From positions 83,181 through 147,180 of the forward strand of contig JASAMV010001689.1 of NCBI GenBank assembly GCA_030248065.1: a stretch of 64,000 nt of DNA, read 5' to 3'. Source of the stretch: Rhynchonema sp. JSB1_4. Lineage: Eukaryota > Nematoda > Chromadorea > Monhysterida > Xyalidae. A program made the translations under genes and the position numbers. Under the pieces are notes generated by a model that did not search any database, was not told the DNA's origin, and saw nothing but the letters and a program-made list of their open reading frames with translations. How positions within the stretch are numbered: the stretch's first letter is position 1; each line of letters begins with the position of its first letter. Shown here piece after piece: positions 47,401 to 57,805 of this stretch.

Positions 47401-48076
47401 TCGTGAACAAACCTTTTCCGCTCCGACGTAATTCAATCAGTTTCGTCACGGGCGCAATGCGCGGCATGGCCTTATGCTTGATTTTCACTGCATTGACAGG
47501 GTTTTCCGGCAGATGCGGCGATATTGATGGATGAAAACCCAACTCTGAAATGTGCAAAAATTGTGCTTAAATATTTTTTTGCATATCTAGAGTAGCAAGC
47601 AAATTATTAGGGCTGTTTTAACGATATCGTATTCTCCAAAATAGAATCCCCTCACCTTGATCGAACGAACCGTCATCGTCATCCGTGAGGTCAATGCAAA
47701 TTTGAGGCTCTTTGTTCGGAGAATCATGACCGTCGCATACAATTGAATCGGGCGGGCGAGAACATGAAAAGAGCCCGTCATTGTTTGTTGTTTATTATTT
47801 GTTTGTCCATAGAAGTGGGAATCGGGCCGGCCCGACGTTTCCAGCCTGACTTTTTCTAATGATATTTTTTGGTGCAAAAATTACAGTTTTTTTGTTTAAA
47901 AATACGTGAAAACCATAGAAGTCGGTCCGAAACTGACAACTAAAATGACAACAAATAATAAAAAACGAAATTGATGTGAGATCTACCTGGGGGCAACATT
48001 TGGCGTGTTGCACCGGGGGGCGACTCATCCGACCACGGTTCTGTCTTGATGGTCGGCGTGGGAGACGGACTAGGAC
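44454..48076 (-). CDS. C2H2-finger, basic nuclear-type protein with SIM-like motif; 5' end unknown
   Basis: Exons: 47987-48076 (PSPSPTPTIKTEPWSDESPP), 47656-47709 (EPQICIDLTDDDDGSFD), 47413-47544, about 47156-47340, about 46881-47070 (basic, Ser-rich), 46564-46630, 46310-46430, 45996-46180 (VRPNFRHGKPKREDPM ... GHDGPTLTCL), 45700-45849, about 45380-45540, and 44454-44629 (DLSPVTFAHAVASRNELTMD ... SSSDSD, stop). A classical zinc finger, C-x2-C-x12-H-x4-H (CQVC ... HERSFH), is split by the intron at 45700/45540. ICIDLTDDDD fits a SUMO-interaction motif, and IKTEPW fits a sumoylation consensus (IKxE). Frames of the basic middle exons are ambiguous. The first exon is missing; segments at 49.7-50.1 kb could belong. 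Function is unknown; a chromatin-associated adaptor is an inference. Confidence 0.6.
44673..45267. mobile_element. hAT-type MITE with GGCCCGG minisatellite core
   Basis: The 14-bp termini are perfect inverted repeats (CAGAGGTCGCAATC / GATTGCGACCTCTG). A perfect 8-bp target duplication TAATGTAC is at 44665-44672 and 45268-45275. The left third is a tandem array of 'GGCCCGGCCCGAGCCCCCAAATCTCC' units (44700-44900); the rest is AT-rich with 'CAGTAGGTAGGTAGG'. It is inserted in the last intron of the C2H2 gene. Plus- and minus-strand frames through the array (Pro/Arg- or Gly-rich) are artefacts. Confidence 0.93.
46131..46563 (-). repeat. tandem duplication of an exon plus intron (~250 bp)
   Basis: The exon ending at 46180 (VRPNFRHGKPKREDP...AVKELHKSMTES) and the one ending at 46430 (VRPNFRHNPTRDDP...AVKKPHKSMTES) share most of their length, and the following introns match ('TAAACTTCTTATTAAACGAG' and 'ACAGTACAATAGT'). 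A third exon at 46564-46630 shares the RQPRTKxGKT end. The duplication keeps the reading phase of the C2H2 gene. Confidence 0.8.
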
Positions 48077-48200
48077 CTGCAATTATAATGGCGGGTGAAA
48101 AAAAATGTTTTTTAAAGAAAAAAACGGAAAAAACGAGAACAAAAAAACGGGACCATCTGGGACGTGAAAAAACCGAAGAAGAAAACTTCAGTATCTGTGG

Positions 48201-48620
48201 CAGTGCTGTGGCTGGGGGGTCCCCCCCCCAACGGTGCCCTACCCGCCCCGCCCTGGCACACTAGCCGCTACCCGCCCCGCCCTGGTACAGTACCCCCAAC
48301 CCGCTCCGCTCTGGTACCCTACTCGCCCCGATTTTTGCCCTCAAAGTGCCCATTTTTTCGGTCAAAAAAAGACCGAATTTCGACCGAAAACCCTTAAGAG
48401 TGCAAAAAATCGCACTTTATAACGTATAGTAAAAAATAGGCACCTAAAAAACTTGTATTGTACCCTACCCGCCTCGAAAAATCTCCCCCCCTCCCCTCCC
48501 CCCCCCCAGACCGGATTCCCCCCCCCCCCCCCCCCAAGATCCCAGGTACACTACCCCCTACACGCCCCGAATTTTCCACCTATGTACCCTACCCGCCCCG
48601 CAAAAGTAGCCACAGCACTG
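48201..48620. mobile_element. hAT-type MITE, CAGTGCTGTGGCT termini
   Basis: The left end is CAGTGCTGTGGCTGG and the right end GTAGCCACAGCACTG. The flanks ATCTGTGG (48193-48200) and ATCTGTGT (48621-48628) match at seven of eight. The interior repeats 'CCGCCCTGGTACCCTACCCG' and contains a poly-C tract at 48485-48535. No coding sequence. Confidence 0.85.
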
Positions 48621-48991
48621 ATCTGTGTGTGGTGACATTATTATGTGTGAAGAATACTTTATTATTTGTGCTTCCCCCATGACATGACCAACCTGACATG
48701 ATATCGTGTTATCGGCACTGGGTTTTCGAACTAAAACGTTGGCGTTGTTTTTTTGTTCTTGATGAATCGTTGATGCCGATGAATAGCAGCTGTTAGAACG
48801 GCAACTAATTGTGCTGGAAGGTGGGAGATGCAGTATAGTGCTTGCTGGAAAATCAGAGGTCAGGATTAGGGATCGGAAACGAGTGTGGATTTCTGATTTG
48901 TCGACCGGGTTGGGCCGGAGATTTTTTGGGGTAGTGTAGATCACGCTGGTTCGAGTAACGGCGCCCAAGAAACAATCACCCTTTAATGGTG

Positions 48992-49665
48992 CAGAGGTCG
49001 TAATCGGGCCGGGTTTGGCCAGCCCCGGCCCGGCCCTAGCCCCCAAATCTCCGGCCAGGCCCGAGCGTTCGGGCCGGGTCAGTGTAGTTCCTGGTCCGGA
49101 GGGGGGGGATAGCGGACCCCCCGTTTTTTCGGATGGGGAGATAGTGTACCCCCGAGGGGGGAAGACTCAAATTCAGGAAAAAGTCACTTTTTGGTGTGGA
49201 AAATTTGACCTATTTTTGCCCCTTTTTAAAAAATCTTCATAAAAATGGTATTTTGGTGACTTTTGACAACATTGACCTAAAAATCACACATTTTTGTCCT
49301 AAAAATGTCCATTTTGGACCTAAAAATGCCTATGTTAGGCAAAAATTGGGGGAGATAGTGTACCGGGAGGGGGAGATAGGGGGATAGTGTACCGAGGGGG
49401 GGACGCCCCCCTCCCCCCAGGAACTACACTGGGCCGCGATGCCCGGCACGGCCCGGGGTGGCCAAAGCTCGGCCCGGCCCGGCCCGACTTTTTTGGGTCA
49501 GATTTTTACCCGATTTTTCTCATGATTTTTGCGATTTTTCTGAAGAACCTATTTTTTGGTGGAAAAAAAATGATTGCTTTTGATGAAAGAAACCTCAAGC
49601 TAAAACGGGCCGGGCCACATTTTTTGCCGACCGGGCCGGGCCGACTTTGTTCGGCTCGTTTCCGA
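48992..49665. mobile_element. GGCCCGG hAT-type element interrupted by another
   Basis: It starts CAGAGGTCGTAATCGGG, nearly the terminus of the element at 44673, followed by the same GGCCCGG / CCCCAAATCTCC units, and is cut at 49080 by a second TIR element. The GC-rich sequence resumes after 49431 and runs to about 49660. A clean right terminus was not found, so the right end is approximate. Confidence 0.65.
49080..49431. mobile_element. nested hAT-type MITE
   Basis: The ends are CAGTGTAGTTCCTGG and CCAGGAACTACACTG, a perfect 15-bp inverted pair. The flanks GGCCGGGT and GGCCGCGA agree at six of eight positions, in a GGCCCGG background where exact duplications are hard to judge. The interior is G-rich at the ends (GGAGGGGGGG) with 'TGACATTGACCTAAAAATCAC'-type sequence also seen near 7200. 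Confidence 0.8.
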
Positions 49666-49689
49666 TCTTTGGTCATGACCGGGATGCCC

Positions 49690-50090
49690 GTCGTCAGTCC
49701 GATCGTCCAAATCATCGATGTGGCTCGAACTAAAAGCTCAAAATCGCAGTCGGATTGCGAGCTCTGCTCTGCAGCAGTGAATAAATGGAAGAACTGCAAT
49801 GAGAGAAATTTTCTTTTCTTCCTCAAAATAACATGACGGTTGGCCCATCGTGCACAGTTTATTGAGCCGTTTCCGTATTTTACTTGTTTTAACAAACTGT
49901 AAAAAAAGACAATGCAGATTTCTTTCTTAACAAATTAAAACTCGAAGTGGAAACTGGAACTTGTACTGTATTGAAAAAAATGGGTACCTTAATTATGGAA
50001 GTGCAGCTGGACGAAATATTCAGCGAATTGTAAATCGGGTACCCTGATCACCAGTGCATTCAGGTACGTATCACCATTGGCTACCTGTAA
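49690..50090 (-). CDS. possible exons of an unassigned minus-strand gene
   Basis: The segment at about 49985-50085 (VANGDTYLNALVIRVPDLQF) has a good acceptor (TTTTACAG) and looks coding, but runs into a stop at the end of the exon unless spliced earlier. A second open segment at about 49690-49900 contains CARWANRHVILRKKRKF in one frame. They lie upstream of the C2H2 gene on the same strand and may be its 5' exons or a separate remnant. The phase linking them was not solved. Confidence 0.3.
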
Positions 50091-50719
50091 AAGATGACAA
50101 CAACGTAGAACATGATAGATATACGTGAAATATAACACACGTCATTCTGTTGTATAAAAAATCACTTACAACAATTCCTTCATGAAAAAAAAATACATAT
50201 ATATAACACCTGGAACAGACGCATGGCGACTAAATGGTTGTTCAATGAGAAGACATGCGTTTGAGCCACGACGCCTTGCATTGGCTGAGCGTGATCGGGC
50301 TGGGGGTCAACGGGGGGGTCAGGAATTAGATTATTCATCATCACAATTTGACTTATTTATTTTAAAAAACGTTGTTATTGTTAGACGGGACAAAACGGCA
50401 CTAGTTGATATTGAAAGTGACACAGAACTATCTGCTACATATACGTAGAAATAACTACTCACCTGAGATACAATAGAACGGCTAAACGATGATTAAAATT
50501 TTTCGTAAACGGCGCACATTCAAAATAACGATGAGAAAGCTGGTTGAAATTTGTGAAAGCACACAAATGTGACACTATGACAATATCGTCCCTCAAGGAC
50601 AAAGACAATATCCCGCTGTGACACGCGCAATGAGGTATATGCGCACCTGCATGCCAGTCAAAACATCGCTATCAATATCATTGGCCCCACCGCCTAGGGT
50701 ACTTGCTACAGTCCGAACC

Positions 50720-51215
50720 ATTTTATGTCAAACTATGCTGTTGGTCGTACACAACGTGACTTTCACACATCGCCGAATTTGTATTTCTATGTATAGAATA
50801 AGGAGCGAATATCATACAAACGTTAACGGCTTGCCGCAGAATATGGTTACGTGCACGTACCTTGTTCCACCAGAATTATTATGGCAATCAAACTATGTTG
50901 TTGGTCTTACAGAATGTGTCTTTCGATATAATTTGAATGTCTGCGTAGAGACAAGTGAGGGAACGTCATGCAAATGTTAACGGTTCACCGGACAATATGG
51001 TGATGTGATGTACAATATGTAAAATTATGTATTTACGTCGTTGCAACAGTATTATGTCAAACTACGCTGCTGCCTTACATAACGTGACTTTTAGCAGAAT
51101 TTGAATTTCTACGTGTACAACAGTGAGTGAGTGTCATGCAAACGTTAACGGCTCACCGCAGAATATGGTCATGTACATGTACAATATGTAAAAACATGTA
51201 TGTACGTTGTTGCAA
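50720..51215. repeat. three tandem ~155-165-bp diverged units
   Basis: 'CAAACTATGCTGTTGGTCGT' starts near 50729, 50889 and 51057. Each unit continues with ACGTGACTTT, GAATTTGxATTTCTA, GTCATGCAAACGTTAACGG and CGCAGAATATGGT. Two copies of the ~80-bp ACATGTATGTAC element are at the ends of units 2 and 3. No coding sequence. Confidence 0.75.
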
Positions 51216-51296
51216 CAGAACGTAGTGAATATAGTGACTATGTGGTTGAGTGTAACGAATGTGGTTGGTGGCGGTGCGCCCTAAAACTGGGAGAAA

Positions 51297-52385
51297 CTAG
51301 GAAAAAAGAGCCTAAACGGCTTACGGAATTAGGCAACATCCGTAACTAAACCTACCCTAGACTTCTGACGGTACAAATGGAAGAAACAAGCATTACCATA
51401 TACTTCTAACGGTACAAATGGAAGAAACAAGTCTAACCGTATGCTTATGACGGTACAATGGGGAGAAACAAGGATTATCGAGCAACAGTTATGCGGTCCG
51501 ACCACGTAATGTAGAAAAAATGGCCTTGCATAGTTCCGGCGCCCGCTCGGGGGAGGCGTAAATGCATAGTGCCGTGTTACATTGGGGGTTAGTCGAAACT
51601 TCGTACAACAGCGCAGAACACTTGTGTGCACTTGCACTTACATTTGTGCTTGTCTGTTACCTGATGGAAAACTATGATATGAAAATGAAAAGAGGAAAGT
51701 GTCAACAAGGGTTGCCTTGTGAAACCGTGTGTTCAACCCAACGCTAGGCCGTGTGTTATTTAATAGCCAGGGATTTTGTACTTTTGTTGTCTGGTCTGAC
51801 AAGCCGCATCATACAAACTAATTAGCTTGTCCAAAAAGACAAAAGCCAACTGATGATTATTAGCGAGTTGAACAGATCGATTCCGTGAAGTTGCATAAGA
51901 ATCGGGATAATAAGACCTAATATACATAGTAAATGTGATAATGGGTGCTATTGCGGGATTATGTGGCGGGTGAAATCATACAGCACTTGGTCCTCACACT
52001 GACTAATGATAAGAAGTAAAATGAAAGGTGTGTAATTGCGCTCGAAGATTGTGCTCTGTTACTGAAAAAAAATGCTACTGAACGAAATGATGAAAACGGA
52101 AATGACCAAAAAACGGACGGGATGCCGAACACCGAGCGGGCGCCGGAACTATGCAAGGCCATTTTTTCTACATTACGTGGTCGGACCGCATAACTGTTGC
52201 TCGATAATCCTTGTTTCTCCCCATTGTACCGTCATAAGCATACGGTTAGACTTGTTTCTTCCATTTGTACCGTTAGAAGTATATGGTAATGCTTGTTTCT
52301 TCCATTTGTACCGTCAGAAGTCTAGGGTAGGTTTAGTTACGGATGTTGCCTAATTCCGTAAGCCGTTTAGGCTCTTTTTTCCTAG
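51297..52385. mobile_element. large fold-back element, ~255-bp arms
   Basis: The left arm 51297-51551 (CTAGGAAAAAAGAGCCTAAA ... GGCGCCCGCTCGGG) returns as reverse complement at about 52132-52385, with very few mismatches. The arms contain two or three copies of 'TTCTGACGGTACAAATGGAAG'. The 580-bp centre is AT-rich and has no transposase. The same protein-like frame read from both arms on opposite strands is an artefact of the inversion. No target duplication was recognised. Confidence 0.9.
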
Positions 52386-53660
52386 TTCAGCTATAAATGC
52401 TTATTGTTAACAGCCATTGTAAATGTGACAGCACCAAACAAAGTACATATCTCGGGAGTAGCTTTCGAATGATATATAACAAGCCCCAATAAATTCTTAC
52501 TCTTAAGGGCAGAGGTCAAAAAATTGCTTTTTTGACGATTCTGGAATGAACCGTCACGTCACCATGTGCGCTTTCGGAATTTTGACCGTTTCTTGTCCAT
52601 AGTAAGAGATAGTATGGGCATGTTATATATCGTTCGATAGCTACGTTAAAGCCGCATCGTTTGATGCTATCAAATGTGCAATAATCTTTAACAGTAACGA
52701 CTTATAGCCAAACATCTTATTCAGGCTGGCATGGCTGCAGCAGCCGGACCATGGGGGCTGAAGTCTTGAAACTTGTCTAGATTGTTGGACTGTGCGTTTA
52801 TCTGACTTTTTCGTTTCCAATGCAATGCAATACGTGGCTTATTTACATCACATTTCCGCCAATGAATGCAACTATGCAGTTTAGTGGCAATTTTTAGGTC
52901 TTTTTCGGACTGTCACGCCGTTATCTAAGTGTTTCCAAATTTAAAATCTTATTTTCTGGTACCTTCGAAAATGCTCTATTTTTTCGTTGCATTTTCATTT
53001 CTGCAACACAAAGCGCGGCCTCAAAATTTAGAGCCAAACTTGTGTTTTCGAAAAATGTGGCCGATTTTTGGTATATTTCACACCCGCACCGAGTGAATCA
53101 ATGCTTTGAGCGACTGAAGTTCTCATGATAAGTTATCCAGAAGCTGTTGTAATCCTATCCACGTGTTACTTGACTTTCAACTCATTTGGGGTTTCTGCAC
53201 CGGTCGTTTCAAGTTGTGAAAAAATTCACTTTTTTCTGGAACGAAAAGTCGCTCTACCAAGAGATAGCGAATCTCAAAGGAGATTAACATTTGTGCGTGA
53301 CATATGCTGTCACAGTGCTTTCCAACGATGTGTAGCACTGCGCATTGCTGCCCTTCTTTCGGTTGTGTCCCGAGCCCTTTAAAAAGGGCGCATTAGGACA
53401 ACTTCCAGCTGGCCGACCTCAATTTATTGCGTATGCTTACTAGCGACCAGTAGAAGTTTTTAGAGCCAAACGAGTGCGCCACCGACGCGGAAAGGTTTTT
53501 TCTGAGAATTGCTTGCGTTGGCACTCCAATTGCTTATGCTTTACACATTGTTTTGAGTTTCAGAAATTCAATGCGCGTAGCGTTTTCCATAGTCGTATTG
53601 GGCGACATGACGTTAGTTGGTCTTACGTAATTGACGTTTACGCATTCAACTTGTGGATTC
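52386..53660. other. no gene seen
   Basis: Mixed-composition intergenic DNA. I searched the minus strand for transmembrane exons continuing the receptor gene and found none with good splice signals. A plus-strand frame around 53125-53382 is open, but lacks supporting splice or domain features. Confidence 0.5.
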
Positions 53661-53663
53661 CAA

Positions 53664-54013
53664 GGGTGACCCAAAAACTATGGAACACCTTTCTGGCTCA
53701 GTCTCGGCCGTGGCGACATGTGAATATTCTTTTAGTCAGACGATCTAGTTTTTTGTGTCATAGTTTGGTCTCTTCACGTGTCTTGGTGAATAACTTACGG
53801 AGCTTTGAAGCCAAATTAGCCAGCTTCCAAACGCGTGCGAAAACATCGTACGAAGCTCTGCTAATTCGTCAAAGCACTTGGCCACGCCAATATTTAACAC
53901 AAAAACTAGGTCGCCTACACTTACGAACTCCATGCAAAAGGGTGTCCACATACTGCACAAGAACGGCCGATGTCAAGCAACAAAAGGATTTCCGTACTTT
54001 TTGGGTCACCCTG
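53664..54013. mobile_element. mariner-like MITE
   Basis: The ends AAGGGTGACCCAAAAACTAT and ACTTTTTGGGTCACCCTG are inverted repeats of about 17 bases of GGGTGACCCAAAAA type, followed on the right by TA. 350 bp, no transposase. A long plus-strand open frame (53474-54145) runs through it and is not a gene. It lies immediately downstream of the last recognised receptor exon and may have separated it from the rest of that gene. Confidence 0.65.
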
Positions 54014-54020
54014 TACGTAC

Positions 54021-56689
54021 CACATGGTAAACGCAGTGACCAGCAGTCGGTCGATGCTCGTCACGCACAACATCAATCCGGTGACCGGGTAGAACAGGCC
54101 CCAAAGTACGTTGTGCGGAAAGAGCGCACAATCAAACGAGGTTAGCCCGAGCTGCAAAGTGGTTGAATATACACCTGTGGGCATGCCTGAACGCCGACGG
54201 GGCCACACTCCCTCACTTACATCACCTTGGTCACCCTTGAGAAATTTGGGTCGGTAGAAAAATTTTGGTGTAAAGTTATGCCGTGCAGCTTGTGTCAGGG
54301 AAATCCGAATCAGCCGGAGTCCAATTGTTCAAGTTCCCCTCAAAAGACCTAAATTGGGTACTATGCTAAGTGTGGTTAAAACTGGATTTCGCTCATGATA
54401 GAAAATACCAAATTTTTCTTTGGTTCCTAATACAGGCTTCATGGTCTATTTTTGATGAAGTGATCATTTTCAGCCTCTTTGCAGCATTTTACAATCACTT
54501 TTGACCAAAATCCATTTTCGGGCCCAAACGGAAAACAACAGAAAAGTGCCATATTTTGGTGCTTGATAGGAACTATTTTGGCAAGTTTACTGTTGAAACG
54601 TTTATAGATGAAAAATCGATGGTACGGGAAAAATAAATCCATTTCGAGCTTCAACGTGCAAAATTTTCCACCTGGAGCATCCCGAGGGCTTTAGTCGCGA
54701 GGAGGCCTTAAGGCCGCTCTCTGACAAAAGCAAAAAGCAAAAAGTTTACTACACACTTTTTGCTTTTTGCTTTTGTCAGAGAGCAAAAGCAAAAAGCAAA
54801 AACTTGAAAAAAAGCAAAAAGTCATCATGACTTTTTATGCCCAAAACTAGGCTGCACAAACCCGAAAATCAAAAATTACACTACATAGGTCTGGAACGAG
54901 CTAGCGCTTGCTGCTTGTGCGCGCTTCACAACTTCTTGCTTTTTGCGTTTGCTCTCTGACAATAGCAAGAACTTTTTGCTTTTTGCTTTTGTCAGAGAGC
55001 GGCCTAAGTGGGAAATTCCGGTACATGAAGCAGTAAATTCTGACTTGCGAAAAGTCACCTGCCTGCGTTCTAGCTCAAATATTTAACTAACCGTGTTACT
55101 CGATGAGCCATACATCATTGTGAGTGGCACACGGTACGCGCCGGCCAAAGTGAATGCCAGCCCGTTGAAAGCATCGGCCACCGCCAGACCTGGGAAAAGA
55201 AAGTGAAGTCATATTGGAAAATGAATGGAAATCAAATTTTTTTCTATGTCCACTTTTTCAAATTCCATTTATCGATAATTACCGCACGCATACTTGAAAA
55301 TGGAAACAAAACATTTCCTGTTTAAATTTTGACCAATCAGGAGTCAAAATTTCAGCGGAACAGAAAATGTTTTTGTCACAGTGGCTGCAGCAGAAAATTT
55401 CATTTCCAGTTTCCGACAAACGTGTGGTTGTATCGGAAAACAGAAATGGGCGCGATGTATTCCACCAAACCTGCCGCTGAGTTTTTTACTCAACTCTCCA
55501 CTCAACCGTTTCGTAAATTGCACACATATGTAGAAATAATTTATTTCCATTTTCCAACTAACGCGGCCTTGTCTTGGTTTTCAAAGACTCTTCACCAGGG
55601 CTGTTCTAAAAATACGCTCATGATTATAATTTGTTCCAATTTCTTTTCAGACCTCAGACTTTTCTTTTTTAATAAAAAGATTTGCCCAACGAGGTGTTGC
55701 TCAAATGTTCAGAAAGGTCCTTTTCCGGGGTAAAAAACTGGCACTTTTCTTCTGTGGACGGACCAATTTTTCCAAGCTTGCGCTTGCGGTGCCTTGTGTT
55801 ATCCTCAAACAAGTATCGGGGGATGCGCGTGGCTGGTCTATTATAGTGATGTGGCTTATATAGTGTACCACTGCGTGCCACTAAAACATTTATAAGTACA
55901 TACGTAGGTCCGGTGCAAAATCATACAGTAGCTGTCGATCAGGCACGCAAGGCTTGGGCTGCAATCGATATTTTTGTGGTCGCACATCAATCATGCGGCA
56001 TTAGATACATGAAAATACACATTACGGTGACATCATTAGTCAACATCAACCTCGGACTGGTCGAAGACCGTAGAATTTGCACAATCTTACCAGACGTCAC
56101 TACAGAAGCTCGGTCTCAGGCGAAAATTTTTGAATTTTTGAAAAAGTGTTGTATCGATTTCATTTCTTATGAAACGTCATTCGCAACACTTTTTCTAACA
56201 AAACAATTTCGTCAAAATGAAATTCAAGAATTTTTTATAAAGGACCGTGGATTAAAAACATTTTTTTCAACCCTGCTCTTCGCATGTCTACTATATCTGA
56301 TTGGTCTCGCTGGATCGATCACATCAGAGTGATTGCACTTGAAGTACAGTGCATGAAATATTGAAGGACTGATCGCCATCTTTGATATTGTCCATGTTTT
56401 GGCGCTTTTGTCGCACTTCTTTTGATAAAAAACCGGAACGTGGTGCTCCTTTTAACTCACCTCCAATAACAATATATTCCTTGCGTGAGCGAAACGCCGT
56501 GTGGTACACAATGGGAAATGCAATGGCCATGTTGCCCACGAATATCAACAATCCGGTGAAGATAAACGCAAACGACGTGAACTGCGCCATAAAGTCGTAT
56601 AGGCCTTGCCACGGGTTCGGTTCGGCCGTGTGCTCGGCCGTGAAATTGCTGATATTGAGCCACGACATTGTGGGCTCTGGCTCAGCCAT
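54021..56689 (-). CDS. rhodopsin-like GPCR, first three transmembrane segments
   Basis: Exon 1 56461-56689: MAEPEPTMSWLNISNFTAEH with N-glycosylation sequons (NIS, NFT), then TM1 with FTGLLIFVGNMAIAF, carrying the conserved GN. Exon 2 55092-55189: TM2 with LAVADAFNGLAFTLAG, carrying the LAxAD motif. Exon 3 54021-54174: TM3 with GLMLCVTSIDRLLVTAF, where IDRL replaces the DRY motif. Phases 1 and 0 join cleanly. The pattern fits Srsx-type chemoreceptors of nematodes, which would be plasma-membrane sensory receptors. TM4-TM7 were not found downstream, where a MITE and repeats follow, so the gene is truncated here or continues in unrecognised exons. Confidence 0.78.
54709..55008. mobile_element. 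MITE with ~37-bp inverted ends in GPCR intron
   Basis: The left end TTAAGGCCGCTCTCTGAC and the right end GTCAGAGAGCGGCCTAAG lead into AAAGCAAAAAGCAAAAAGT tracts. A second, perfect palindrome of two 30-bp arms with a 9-bp loop occupies 54716-54784, so the left part of the element is itself a fold-back. About 300 bp. No target duplication identified. Confidence 0.8.
55190..56460. other. long intron of the GPCR gene
   Basis: 1.27 kb between TM1 and TM2 exons. It contains a short imperfect repeat of GAAAATGGAAATA type near 55240-55560 and no clear transposon ends. Open frames here (for example 55329-55733 and 55913-56332) have no domain or splice support. Confidence 0.55.
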
Positions 56690-57054
56690 ACCGTGCGATC
56701 GTGCCCCGTGCGCGATAATGCCTTATGGGAATCGGGACACGGCTGATCGGGAATACATATAAGCCTGATGAAAGCGGGGTTGTATTATGCAAAAAATTAC
56801 AACCGAAGATTGAAAAAAATACAGTTCCGAATATTCGGACCAACATCTAATTATACATACAGGTACTTCATATACATGTATTGGCTGTATGCCAAATAAG
56901 GCACAATTGGAGCATTGCACAAACAACAGCAAACCGATAAGTGACACACACAATGTCAATCCCGCTAAGAAATCCTGATCCCGATTACATATCTAGCCCT
57001 AGCATCTGTATCAAGACGCAGTGGTCGGATCTAGTCGGTCGGTCGCGAGGCCAA

Positions 57055-57805
57055 ATGGCAATGGCTGAAATTCACAAAACAAAGTCAAGCTCAACGTCAA
57101 TGTTCACCGTCACACTCAAAGTTACGTATAACATTACAGTGAACTTCAACGAGTTCAAAGTCAAGTTCAACGTCAAGCTCACCGTCACATTCAGCAGTTC
57201 AAAGTCAGAGGTTTCGGGCTCACGCTGCCCGATGCAGTAGACGCGGTTTTCCAAACAAAGGGTCATCTACTGTAACACGTTGTTGTGCGTGGTTGGATCT
57301 TGTTCTCACAATAATATACTTTTAAGCATGTAACTCAAGCGCTTTATGAGTCAATTTCCGAGTTTTACCGATTTCTGAAAAGAGGTAAAGAAATAACGAG
57401 GCGACTACCTATGGCGGTGGAAAAAAATTTGACTGCAATCAGTGACCGCAACTTTATTTCATATAAACGACTGGTCAGAAAATTTCAAAACTCAGAAATA
57501 ACGTTTTAAAGCGCTTGCGGTAGGTACGTCCTTAAAATAATTTTGCTGCCAGAAAAATATCCAACCATGCATACCAACGCGTTAGATGACCCTTCGTTTG
57601 GAAAACCGCGTCCACTGCTTCAGCCAACGTGAGCCAGAAACATCTGCTTTGAACTACTATATCTGACGGTCAGCTTGACGTTGAACTTGACTTTGAACTC
57701 GCGGAAGTTAACCGTTATTTTCACGTAACTTTGAGTGTGACGGTGAACTTTGACGTTGAGCTTAACGGTGAGCTTGACTTTGTTTTGTGATTCAAGCCAA
57801 TGGCT
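57055..57805. mobile_element. inverted-repeat element rich in GTCAACGTTCAC motifs
   Basis: The left arm 57055-57127 (GGCTGAAATTCACAAAACAA ... CACACTCAAAGTTACGT) returns inverted at about 57722-57800 (ACGTAACTTTGAGTGTGACGG ...). An inner pair, GCGGTTTTCCAAACAAAGGG (57243) and CCCTTCGTTTGGAAAACCGC (57590), is also inverted. The arms contain repeated 'GTCAAGTTCAACGTCAAG' runs. About 750 bp, no transposase. Confidence 0.75.

Noticed and set aside
51329..52353. Apparent duplicated protein gene read from opposite strands
   Set aside because: The two copies are the arms of a fold-back element; the frame is an accident of the inverted repeat.
53474..54145. 223-codon plus-strand open frame
   Set aside because: It runs antisense to a GPCR exon and through a mariner-like MITE; no domain, no good start context.
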